Source: Solanum dulcamara (lineage: Eukaryota > Streptophyta > Magnoliopsida > Solanales > Solanaceae). From it: a stretch of 64,000 nt of DNA. This document shows positions 46,026 through 56,803 of this stretch, one piece after another. Under the pieces are notes generated by a model. The model was not told the origin of the DNA. It was given only the letters and a program-made list of their open reading frames with translations, and ran no database searches. Position 1 is the stretch's first letter; every line of letters starts with the position of its first letter. Where the stretch lies: positions 32,378,134-32,442,133 of the forward strand of contig NC_077239.1 of NCBI RefSeq assembly GCF_947179165.1, in the 5' to 3' direction. Both the position numbers and the translations under genes were made by a program.

Positions 46026-48450
46026 CACGAAGTTAGCAATGGTGGATCATGCTCGGACCTCTACCATGGACAGATGCAGAAAAATAGGGGTGAGTACCAA
46101 TATGAGCTATCCAATAGGCATCATCGGCCGACTGAGTAAAATATAGTAAATATTGTAAGAATTACTAAGCTATGCATTATAAATATTGTCTGCCAAACCA
46201 AAAGCCAAGTGATACTATATGTAGATTTACGCAACCCAACTACCAAACTAGGTGATGTATGTTTTTACCAAAAACGCAAGTAGGACGAGATCAAGGTGTA
46301 GAAATATACATAGGTGTAAGGCCTTAAAGTGTATGCTTGTATGGGAACCGGGTCCCATAAGCCCAGAAGGTATACCTATGCACAAAAATAGGTCATATAG
46401 GTGTATTAATATGGATATTGGTAATGAACTGTACAAGATCTCGAACTGAACATAACCCCAAAGTAGCATCGAGCCTCTAACTCCTAAATTCTACCTAGCC
46501 ATTACCAGACATCTTCCCGACCTGGCCTCTAGCTAGGTAAGTCAGCCAGGGCCAAGTGGTTTGACAATAAACAAAGACTCTAATCTAATAATAATAAACT
46601 GAGTCTCTAACTTTGGAACAATCAACTAAGCCTCTAACTCAGGAACAATCAACTAAGCCTCTAACTTAGGAACAATCAACTAAGACTCTACACTACCAGA
46701 CTCAAGTCTGCTCAACTGGTCTACAAGGATCTACGCCTCTAAAGTCACACTGTGTGTACATATAATGATTACTGGCTCTGAACAATGCAACTAGGGTATC
46801 ACTAGCCTAAGACTAGACTAACGCCTAATAATCAGTAAATAGTCAAAAATACCATAGATAGCTAGAATAATAGCAGAAACTAAAACATATTGCACATAAA
46901 CTAGCATACAGCTCACAACAGTCCTAGCAGGTAAAACAAATACTATATCAACCCTGCGTATCAGTTAATACAGTAAATCTACCAGTTACTGCCTCTAACA
47001 TATCAATCTCAGTAGTTATAACATGTAACAGATCAAATTCAATAGTTACGAACTTTAACACATAAAATTCAGTAAATATAATCTAACTCCAGCAATTCCA
47101 ACAATTATCCAACAATCTAGGCAAGTTTAATTATTCTAAACCTACCTGGAAGGCGAATACAAGTACTCTGGCTCAGTCCACGCGAGCTTTGCCCTTTTGG
47201 ATCACCTCCAAATTCTATTCAGCTATCAAAACATAATTCATGACATTAATATGATTGTATCGATACCAAAATTCTAAGAAATAGGGAAGAAAAGTTAATT
47301 GCAACTAATATAGGAAAAAGTGGGGCCCAAGCTAAAACTTCTGAAACAACCCCCCATAACACGACCTTTATGCCTCCTGAAGCCTATATCTAGAAATTGA
47401 CCTCAAAACGAGGCTCAGATAAATAAAAAATAGCCTAAAGTTAAATAACATATCTTATTGGAAAACATATCTTTCAAACAGTTTCTTTATCAAATTCCTC
47501 TATAATACAATAAAATCAGTAGAATACAACTATACATCGATATTAAGCTCAGAAAATCCTTCAATTTAGACCAAGATTTCACTAAATTCTTATAAGAAAA
47601 GGCAAAATAACCTCAAACTACATGCCAAAAGCAGTTGTCAACACTCCCACGATGTTCTCCTCAAAATTTCACATAAGATAGCCTCTAGGATCACTCAAAT
47701 CGGACTAAAATTGAATGAGAAATTGAGTACAACATTTTTCTTTTAAAACTTTCCATTTCTAGAAAGAAATAAGGAACGTTACCAATATAAATACATGCTT
47801 CCACATGGTAGAACCATCACATGGTTCTGCCACGTCCTCACTGCCTTAGATTTCAATAACTCTTCAAACTTAATTTCGATGCTCCGAACTCGTGTGGAGC
47901 CGAAAAACACAAACCATATATGGAATCTAATTGAAAACAACATTTCAGACTCAATGGTATAGTTGAAATTTCCATTGAAGGTTGTTACGACCAAATGTGG
48001 ATCCTACATCTTGATACCAAAATCAATTGAGGGGGTCAAAATGAACCCAGAAGCCTAGAGAACCGAACGAAAGGTCATACTAGACTAAAATCGACGTTGC
48101 ATAGTAGACCATGCTATAAAATTCCTATCCATGCATGTTTTCCGAGGTTATTGACTAAAGTCAACTTTTAGCCCATTTCTAAACTAAATTTGCCAAAAAT
48201 AGTTCAAACTCACATCGAAAACCTTGGGTCTCGTCAACCATGCTTCTAGCCTAATTTGCCAAGCTGATGGAACTGTCAGAATTTCATTCTAAGGCTATTT
48301 ACTAAGACTTTACTTGAAAGTATATTTTCCAGTTAAAATTCGCTTTCTAACACAGAAAACTACATATTTTCCAAACGAATGACTTGACAAGCGCACTATC
48401 AGTGCCAACAACTCCTAAATATCCTGGGTCGGTATAAAAATGCTGTTACA
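46026..48450 (-). repeat. Element D: second copy of the LTR-like repeat, longer
   Basis: It matches 40262-42440 and then extends about 280 bases further to GCTGTTACA at 48450, so that the minus strand starts TGTAACAGC, a plausible LTR start. It is followed by unrelated sequence. In the minus orientation it would be the 5' LTR of D, joined directly to the middle of gag. The hairpin at 47803-47835 is conserved. No coding sequence is seen. Confidence 0.6.
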
Positions 48451-48583
48451 GATGCGATATATATGGAAAAATACAAATGACCTAAAGGGTCATTGCACAT
48501 ATTGGGTTGCTATTCCTCTTTCCATGTATTTCCTATGCTAGTTGAATCTCATTTGAGGATAAATATTCCTAAGGAGGAGATAT
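48451..48583 (+). other. Fragment ending in a purine tract before the E LTR
   Basis: This short stretch ends AAGGAGGAGATAT (48571-48583) immediately before TGTAAGACTCC, where the LTR of element E starts. A TTTGAGGATAAA segment lies 10 bases before the tract. Many plant chromoviruses have such a tail between the end of pol and the 3' LTR, so this may be the 3' end of another copy. Confidence 0.45.
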
Positions 48584-50039
48584 TGTAAGACTCCATAAGA
48601 AGAAAATTTGAAAAAAAAAATCTCAAGAAAAGTCTACTGACCCCAAGCCTACGAGTTGGTCTACAATTCTTAGGGACTTGTACGAATTGTAGAAATGGGT
48701 CGTAAACATAGGTTTACAACAACAACAACAACAACAACAACCCAGTGAAATCCCATAACATGGGGTCTGGGGAGGGTAGAATGTACGCAGACCTTACTCC
48801 TACCAAGATAGGACGGTTGTTTCCTGGAAATTTGGGGTAAGGCAAAGTGAGAGTCTACGAGTCATATGACAACTCATGGAAGAGTCAAAGACTTGTAGAA
48901 ATGACTCGTAGTTTAGGCCTTATACCCGGCAAACTGATCAGCCTCAAGACTTCATCTATGACTCAACAGGATGAGTCGTAGAGAAGTCTACGACTCGTAG
49001 AAACTTTTTATTATACCTAAACTTGTAGGTTTCCAAACCTACAAGATGAGTCACTTTGACTACTCATAAAACCAACGACGAGTCATAAACACGACTCGTA
49101 GGAGTAACTTCAGAGGCATGATTTTTTAGGTTTTTCTAACACCCTCAGGATATTTCCTACGATTCGTAGAAGTGCTCCCATAGTTTCAAATTTCAAAAAT
49201 TTAATGAGGGGTAGTTTGATATTTTGCTACATTCTAATAATATATGTGGACGTTTTTAAGGACTAGATTCATTACGAATTGTATTTTAAATACTCCTAAA
49301 ACTCTTTTATTCCCTCATTATTTCCCCAAATAAATTCTAGACTTCTCTCCCAAGGTTCCTCAAGATCTCATCAAGCTTTGATTAGGGTTTCTTCAAGATC
49401 AAGTCTCCTTTCACAAATTAAAGTCCAATTTCAATCAAGGTATGTGTGGTTTGATTCATGAGTGCCTTCCACTCATGGAGTCCAAGGTTTAATTCAAAAA
49501 TCTCATGAAATGTTATTACTTTTAAACTTCAATTTTTATGAATTATGTTGGGATGATTCAATTTTATTTTTAATCATTACTAATGATCATCATAAGTATG
49601 TTTCTATATAAATTACATGATTTCAAGTTGAATTATGAATACACATGCATGAAGTTGTTTTCTATGATGAATTATACAAATTATGATTATGGAGGTAAAT
49701 TTTTTCAAGGTATTCTCATGATGTTCAATCAAATTGATTATGCATATGAGTTGTATTCTAAATTCGAGTATGAATTATAATTATGTTTAAAATATAAATT
49801 TCATGTAAGTTATGAAGAAAGATAACTTAGGTCCATATGTGGTGACGTAGGACCTTATGATATGAATTATGCAAGTATGACTTGTAATGATGAAAGGTCA
49901 ATTCTCACATTGCAACTATGTTATGAAATGAGCTATCTATGAATTATGAAGACAGTTAGGAAACTTCCTTTGGTTAATTTTTTCTCATCATGCATGGTTA
50001 CCTTCATTAGTATTGAGTTGCCACATGTTATTCTAATAG
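48584..50039 (+). repeat. Element E LTR, truncated
   Basis: It starts TGTAAGACTCC like the LTR of G (59820, TGTAAGACCCT). It contains a dense series of CTACGACTCGTAG-like palindromic motifs (48630-49190), the SINE fragment, an ATT-rich middle and sequence resembling the inverse complement of H1 (49850-49950). The end with CCTCGGG and the primer site is missing, and gag follows directly, so 3' LTR sequence and leader have been deleted. The 65-codon frame at 49583-49780 is not a gene. Confidence 0.68.
48716..48826 (-). mobile_element. Au-type SINE, 5'-truncated
   Basis: On the plus strand about eight AAC repeats are followed by CCCAGTGAAATCCCATAACA, TGGGGTCTGGGGAGGGTAGA, ATGTACGCAGACCTTACTCC and TACC, and the match ends near GGTTGTTTCC. 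This is the inverse complement of the 3' part of the plant Au SINE family, whose tail is a TTG repeat. The tRNA-like 5' end with box A is missing. It sits inside the LTR of element E. Target duplications are not clear. Confidence 0.85.
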
Positions 50040-51557
50040 ATGGAGAGGACTAAAGTTACTGTTTATAGTGGTAGAGGGGAGACAACTCTCGAGGTAGTTA
50101 CTGAGGCCTCAACTAAGGGTAGGGTTAGAGCCCGAGCTAGAGGTTGTGTCCATGGAGTGGAACTAATGATTAGTCATACTAGAGAGGTCTCTCTAGAGCC
50201 TCAGTTGATGTTAGGGAGGACCACATTCCTCTAGAGCATGCAATAACACCTTTTCTTTAGAATACCTTATTAAGGGTATGTGCTCGAGAGCTTTACTCAG
50301 GGTGATGGTATGACCGGTACAATACATGGCTCTACTAGAGTGGGGGATTAGAACCAGAGAAGTGGCATGTCCTAGTTGTTCAGGATCAGGCGAGTCACCA
50401 CTAGTAGGTTCCCTATTTTAGGGGACCTTACACCAATAATTAGGGCTAAGGGTACACTTTGGTTATTCTTGAAAGAGGATGAGCATCACCAATATGAGAG
50501 ATTCTAAAAGATGGACCGATCTCATTTTTAGGGTGCGAAAAACGAGGATGCTCATGAGTTTCTGACCATATTTCGAGAGTTGCAAGAAACAGTTAGCATA
50601 GATGAGTAACATGGAGTTTGGTATTCTACACTCTATCTCCATGGGCCAATGAGAGAGTGGTGGAGATTTTATTTAGGGTATTTGCTAGTTGGATCTCATC
50701 CAGTGACTTGGGAGGTATTTTCTAGTGCTTTCATGATCGATTTATCCCTTAGAGAGGGAGAAAAAAGAGTGGCTTGAGGTTCAATATTCTGAGATAAGAC
50801 AACTTATCTGTTATAAAGTATGAGGTCTATTTTTGCCAATTGTTTAAGCATGATTTGGATATTACTCCAGACGAGATGGAGAGGATCTATATATTTGTGA
50901 GGGGGCTGACTTTCTCTATCCGATCGGGCATGTTTAGGGAATCTAGAGAGGGGGATTTTTTCTAGTGCATCATAAGTGCCTCAAAGGAGGTGGAACTGAT
51001 GGAGAGAGAGGAGTTTGGGGACCTAAAAGGGCCCATATGTCAACTTAGTTTTCTAGTGCCTTATCTAGAGGTAAAAGATCGTACAGAGGGAGTGGTTCAT
51101 TTCAGCTTTAAGGACCTGTTCATGCATCTATGCTGACATACAAAGGTGTTCAGACATATTGTGGATCTTATAATATGGGTCAGGACTAGTATGGTTCACA
51201 AAAATGATCTACTGGACAAGGCAATTATAGTGGCTCTTTAGGATCAGTACAATAATTCTTGAGTCATAGGTTTTGCTTTAGTTGTGCAGATCTCAATCAT
51301 ATGATGCCACAGTGTCCTTTGCACATAGGTCAAGGAGGACCCCAAACCAGTTCTTCAAACAAGACTACCAGCACCACAGGCCAGAGCCGAGAAAGAGTTC
51401 AATCAGGTATACGCAGTAAAGCTTTTGGTAGCAGTACTGCATCTCAACAAAGTAGGGGTAAAGGTGGCAGAGGGGGCCAATTTTATGCTTTTAAGGGGAG
51501 AATTGAGGTGGAGTCTTCTGATGTAGTTATCAAAAGTATCGGCCTAGTATGCCATTA
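50040..51557 (+). pseudogene. Element E: gag
   Basis: The start of gag is probably near ATG 50040 (MERTKVTVYSGRG, followed by an Arg-rich stretch). Broken frames give capsid segments HFxGAKNEDAHEFL, VSIDE, WYSTLYLHGPMREWWRFYLG and SHPVTWEVFSSAF. The last frame (51259-51558) has an intact CCHC zinc knuckle, CFSCADLNHMMPQC, then a Ser/Gln/Gly-rich tail. Capsid makes the particle and the knuckle binds RNA. Numerous stops (mostly TAG and TGA) break it. Confidence 0.8.
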
Positions 51558-51561
51558 ATCT

Positions 51562-51890
51562 GTGTCTAAATTATTTGATCCAGGGTCTATATTCTCTTTT
51601 GTGTCTGTCTATTTTACTGTTGGGTTTGATATGATGTATGATATCATTCTTGTGCCTACTCATGTATCTACATCCATGGGTGATTCTTTAGTGGTAGATC
51701 GATCATGTATTATTTCTTTGTCAGGGTATGACACTTGGGTATACTTGATCATTCTGGGAGGATTTACTTTGATATTATCTTGGGTATGGATTGTTTTTAT
51801 ATTTATCATGCAATTCTTGATTGTAATGCTAAGACAGTGACCTCTGTACTGCCTTGTGCTCTGAGGGTTAGGTAGAAGAAAGCTAGTGGT
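51562..51890 (+). pseudogene. Element E: aspartic protease
   Basis: It reads LFDPGSIFSFVSVYF with the active-site Asp-Pro-Gly, then VPTHVSTSMGDSLVVDRSC and SGYDTWVYLII. A frame change near 51755 puts the C-terminal signature FDIILGMDC in another frame. The active site is intact, the domain is not continuous. Confidence 0.82.
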
Positions 51891-52830
51891 GGAGAGAGTA
51901 TGTTTGTCTTACTTAGCCTTCATCCTAGACACTAGTGTTGATCCACCTCCGATGGATTCCATTCTCGTGGTTTAGGAGTTCCCACATGTGTTTCCTATTG
52001 ATCTTCTAGGTGTTCCACCCAATAGGGATATTGATTTCAATATTAATTTGGAGTCGGGCACTAAGCCCATTTCTATTCCTCCTTACTATATGGCTCCAAT
52101 GGAGTTGAATAAGTTGAAGGATCAGTTGTAAGATTTTTTTAGTAAGGGGTTCATTCTCCCTAGTGTGTCACCTTAGGGTGCTCCTATGTTATTTGTGAAG
52201 AAGAAGGATGTGACTATTGAGGAATGTGTATTGACTAGAAGCAATTGAAAAAAGTAAAAGTGAAGAACAAATATGCTCTTTTGCATATTGATGACTTCTT
52301 TGATCAGCTTTCGAGAACATCGTTGTTCTATAAGATTGATTTGAGGTCTGAGTATCATCAGTTAGGGATTAGGGCATCGGATATCCCCAAGACACCTTTT
52401 TGAACTTGGTAAGCATATTATGAGTTCCTAGTATTGTTGTTTTGGTTGACTAACGCCCCGCAATATTCATGGAGTTGATGAACAGAGTGTTCTGACCATA
52501 CCTAGAATCTTTTGTGATTGTCTTCATCGATAATATTTTGGTGTAATCTAGGAATGAGGAAGACCATGTTCAACACTTGAGGATTGTACTTTAGAGGTTG
52601 AGTGAAGAGAAGTTGTATGGAAAATTCTCAAAGTGCGAGTTATGTATAACTCTGTGGCATTCTTGGGACACGTGGTGTCCAAGGAGGGTATTAGAGTAGG
52701 TTCGGCCAAGATTGAGGCATTTAGAGGTTGGAGGTGACATACTTCTCCTATCAAGATTCAGAGTTTTGTGGGATTGATAGGATATTATTGATGGTTTGTT
52801 CAAAGTGTTTCTACTATTGTAGCTCCGTTG
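51891..52830 (+). pseudogene. Element E: reverse transcriptase
   Basis: Frames give [65 protein letters not shown] (first catalytic Asp) and SFVIVFIDNILV with a stop. In the catalytic FIDD box Asn replaces the second Asp (a G-to-A change), and the following Tyr codon is a stop. Later pieces HVQHLRIVL and KLYGKFSKCEL lead to the thumb. Inactive. Confidence 0.83.
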
Positions 52831-53176
52831 ACAAGATTGACTTGATAAAGTATGGGTTTTCAGTTGTCCAGGAGTGTGAGGAGATCTTTCGAAAGCTCAA
52901 GACTTTGTTGACTTTGTCTCTCGTGTTGACTCTACTTGAGGAGGGTGTGAACTTTATAATTTGTTGTGATGCTTCAAGAGTTGGTTTGGGTGGTGTCTTA
53001 ATGCAGAAGGGGAAGGTGATTTCCTCTGCTTCTAGGGAGTTGAAGACCCACGAGAAGAGCTACCTACTCATGATTTGGAGTTAGTGGTTGTGCTCTTTGT
53101 GCTTAAGTTATGGTGTCACTATTTGTATGGTGTGTGCTATGAGGTCTTCACTAATCATCGGAGTCTTCAATACATC
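52831..53176 (+). pseudogene. Element E: RNase H, cut by element F
   Basis: The frame 52728-53084 reads FRKLKTLLTLSLVLTLLEEG, FIICCDASRVGLGGVLMQKG (first catalytic Asp present) and VISSASRELKTHEKSY. After a frameshift come a YGVCYEVFTNHRSLQYI-like strand, with Asn at the TDH Asp position, and then the LTR of element F. Integrase of E is not present in the window. Confidence 0.82.
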
Positions 53177-55414
53177 TATCACATCCCCAATGAGGTCGTA
53201 GTTATGACAAAGTGATTGAAATCTTAAAGGACTCCAACTAAGCCTCTTAACGTATCATTCATGTGCATACATAAGGTAAATAAAGAAATAAAGCTGAACA
53301 TCAAAATGTGGAATAATGGTCTTAACTAGAATATCTCAATAAAAGAGAAATCAATCTCAAACTCAAATGGAAAGACAACATAGACTCCACGAATATCAAA
53401 CATGCCTCTACTATTCTAGACGAGGTCATAAGACATGCCTCTAGCTCACCCAAAAATATAGAAGTAAACATCATAAAGAAGAATGAAAATATAGATGCGT
53501 CATCCTCGAATCATGAGGATTCACCAATTATAATAGAATAGTTCTCAAACTCTAGCCACGAGGTAGAGGTGCAAGATGATCATCGGACCTACATTATGAT
53601 GCAATATATGCAAAAAGTATGCATTAGTATATAGAATGCAGTAAGTATATAAGAAATATACATGACCAATGATAATAAGCAATAATCAATAAGAACATGG
53701 GATGCATGACCAATTTCTTAGAAACATGAGTAAAAATTGGAAACATTTGAATAACATAATATTATGGTCAATGCATCATAAGCATCATGAGAACATATAC
53801 CATTTCATATACTTTTGTGGGATAGGACCTTTAACCGACGTATCAGACCAAGCGACCTATAATATGAAATTCGATGTGGCTCCCACATTGAGAAAAAAAA
53901 AGGCTACTTGCCATGGTAAACTTTGTGAGAATATCTTAAACTTGAGCTATTTGTGGATCCACTAGCTAGGCTAATTAAGGCAAACCTACGTGAGAAATGT
54001 AGTTAGAGACTAGAGGTTGCTACTAAAGTTCTGTTGGGTCACTACTTGAGCTTCCGAACTGAACCCCACCGCGAAGTCCTCTTGATGCTTAGTAAATATC
54101 TCAATAGAAATCATAAATCACAGTCATTAAGTCAGTAGAAAAGTTAATAAAATATATCAATCCAACATCATAAAATAGTTATAAGACTAGCTTATTACAT
54201 AGTCGATTCATACAAGAAAATCTTTCATCTTTATGAATTTGTGATTAGGTGAGAAAACCTTTCACATATTTAGCGTGAATGTGTGGGAATTTCCTTTCAC
54301 AACCATATATATTTACTTGAAACATCATTGAAATCATAATTTATCATCATTCACCACTTTTTATGAGTCAGGCGTAAACCTTGGATAATCATTCATAAAA
54401 TCCTTTCTCAATCATGATTGTAATTTCATAAATTTATTCTTGAAAGTAGAATAAGACATGGGTCCATGAAAATCAACTTGAAATCATGCAATTCAACTTG
54501 AATCATGCATAATTATATTAATTATAATAAAATAAAACTATAATTGACTTGACCTAATGCAATTTCATAAGAATTAGGGCTTAGAAGGAAAATTCATAAA
54601 GAGAAATGAAAAAAAAACCTTGGGACTCCATGAATGAATTCCCATATACCTTATACAATTAGAGACCTAAATTCACTTCAATTGGAGGCTTGGACTTGAA
54701 ATCCCTTGAAACCATGCTTGAGGAAGAAGAAGACCTTGGGAGAAAACCATAGAAAGATGATTTGTGTTTAGGCAGTTAGGGAGTCAATGAGGGATTTAGG
54801 AGGGCTTGGGGTAGTAAATTGAATAGTATTAATCTCCAAAATCTATCCAAATAAATTAATGAACTAAAAAGGAAAAGACCAAAATACCCTCTTTAAATTA
54901 CTGGACGGAAGCCCTGTACGGGGGATCTTCACAGCCCATTAAAGTCACCACGGTCTATGGTTTTGGTCGTGACATGGAACGTTGGTACTAGGCTTGAAGT
55001 TTGACTTCCACGGGCTCCTTCACAGCTAGTAAAGGTCTCCACAAGTCGTCGAAAGCCTCGTGAAGAATTAGCCCACATATGATTTTGAGGGTTGAGCTTC
55101 GATGGATTATTCCACGGTCCGTGGCATGGTCTATGATCGTGAAAAATGATCGTGGGATGGACTTGAATGGGTCCTTAAGGGGTTGGATTTACAGGATATT
55201 CCATGGCCCGTGGTGCTTCCCACAATCCGTAAACCGTCCCATGGACCTTCACCCAATTTTCTCAACTTTCCAATGCTCCACCATAGTGGCCCTCCACATC
55301 CCATGGTCCTCCATATGGCCCATGAAGGCTTTGTCAAGGACCAAAAAACTGCAATTTTTCTGAGATCCTCTTTTAAAATCTATTTTTTGACTTTTCAACT
55401 TATGGAATCTTATA
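53177..55414 (-). repeat. Element F 3' LTR
   Basis: From TATCACATCCCC (decayed TG) to GAATCTTATA, next to a decayed pyrimidine stretch CTCACCCTTAGG, which in minus orientation is the polypurine tract. It aligns with H1 in the same orientation. Between 54900 and 55330 it holds many CCACGG, CCATGG and CCGTGG motifs in both orientations. Frames such as 55079-55363 run through this motif array and are not genes. Confidence 0.78.
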
Positions 55415-56803
55415 ATATCTCACCCTTAGGAACATTCATCCTTGGATGAGACTCAAAGTAGCTTGAATGGATTTGGAAAGAGATATAGCATCCCAACATG
55501 TATGCAAAACATATCAAAAATGCATAAAAATATGAAATATTTAATTCCAAGCTAAAACATTACTTTAAAACTCATTTCATGAACATGCATGCATATGAAA
55601 ACACAAGGATGACTGGAACAAATGAATTTGATGGATTGAATCATGAAGGAACTAAATACCTCATCTAGGAATAGAAGGAAAGATATAAGGATATTGTGAT
55701 ATCATATCAGCTTCATCCTCCTATGTAGCGCTTTCAACCACTTGGTTCCTCCATAACACCTTAACAGAAGCTACTTTCTTTTTCCTCAACCTTCTAACTT
55801 GCTGGTCTAGAATCTAAATTAGAACCTTCTCATAGGATAAACTCTCCTTTATACCAATGTTGTCCAAGGGAATAATCAAACTAGGATCATAAACAAACTT
55901 TCTCAATAAAGACACATAAAACACTAGATGCACCGATGCTAACTCCGAAGGTAAATCCAACTCATATGCCATTTTATCAATCCTCCTTAAAATCTAATAT
56001 GGGCCTATATATTGGGGACTAAGCTTCCCTTTCTTTCAAAAATTCATCACACTCTTCCTGGGTGAAATTTTCAAATAAACCCAATCATTCACCTCAAACT
56101 CAAGTTTCTTTCTCCTCACACCTGAATAGGACTTTTGTCAACTCTGGTCAGTCTTCAATCTTTCTCTAATGAGTCTAACCTTTTCTATGGCCTCATGTAC
56201 CAACTTAGGACCAATTAACGATACTTCACTAACTTCAAACCAACTAATAGGAGACCTATATCTCCCACCATATAAGGCCTCAAATGGAGCCATCTGAATG
56301 CTATAATGGTAACTATTGTTATAAGCAAACTCACCAATGGAAAATGATTATCCTAATTACCTTTGAAGTCAATCACACATTCTCTCAACATGTCCTACAA
56401 GGTTTTAATAGTAGGCTCGGCTTGACAATCTGTCTGAGGGTGAAAAGCTATGCTAAGCTTAACTTGAGTACCAAGACCCTCTTGGAAAGACTTCCAATAC
56501 TGAGATGTCTATTGAGTAAATCTGTCTAAAATGATCAATATTGGAACAACATGAAGATTAAACAACTCATGAATATACATAATCATTAACTAAATAGGAA
56601 GTCTTAAAGGAACATAATGCGTCGACTTAGTTATTTGGTCAACAACCACCCAAATCAATTCATGTTACCTACTGGTATGAGGCAAACTTGTAATAAAGTC
56701 AATATTCAAGTCTCCACTTTTCTAAGTTGAAATATCAATATCTTGAGCTAAACCTCCCAGTTTTTGATGCTCAATACTTACTTGTTGATTGTTAGGACAT
56801 TTG
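55415..56803 (-). pseudogene. Element F: integrase core and C-terminal domain
   Basis: Minus-strand frames read IDFITSLPHTSR (first catalytic Asp), VVVDQITKSTHYVPLRL, MYIHELFNLHVVPILIILDR (second Asp), SFQEGLGTQVKLSIAFHP, DCQAEPTIKTLQDMLREC (catalytic Glu kept), MAYELDLPSELA, SLLRKFVYDP and VKVLWRNQVVESAT. Stops and frameshifts break it, and a Trp codon of the tail is a stop. The domain order is that of element C. The zinc finger side is joined across L1. Confidence 0.83.

Noticed and set aside
55079..55363. 94-codon frame rich in Pro and His
   Set aside because: It results from the CCATGG/CCACGG motif array in the F LTR, as do the overlapping frames on the other strand.
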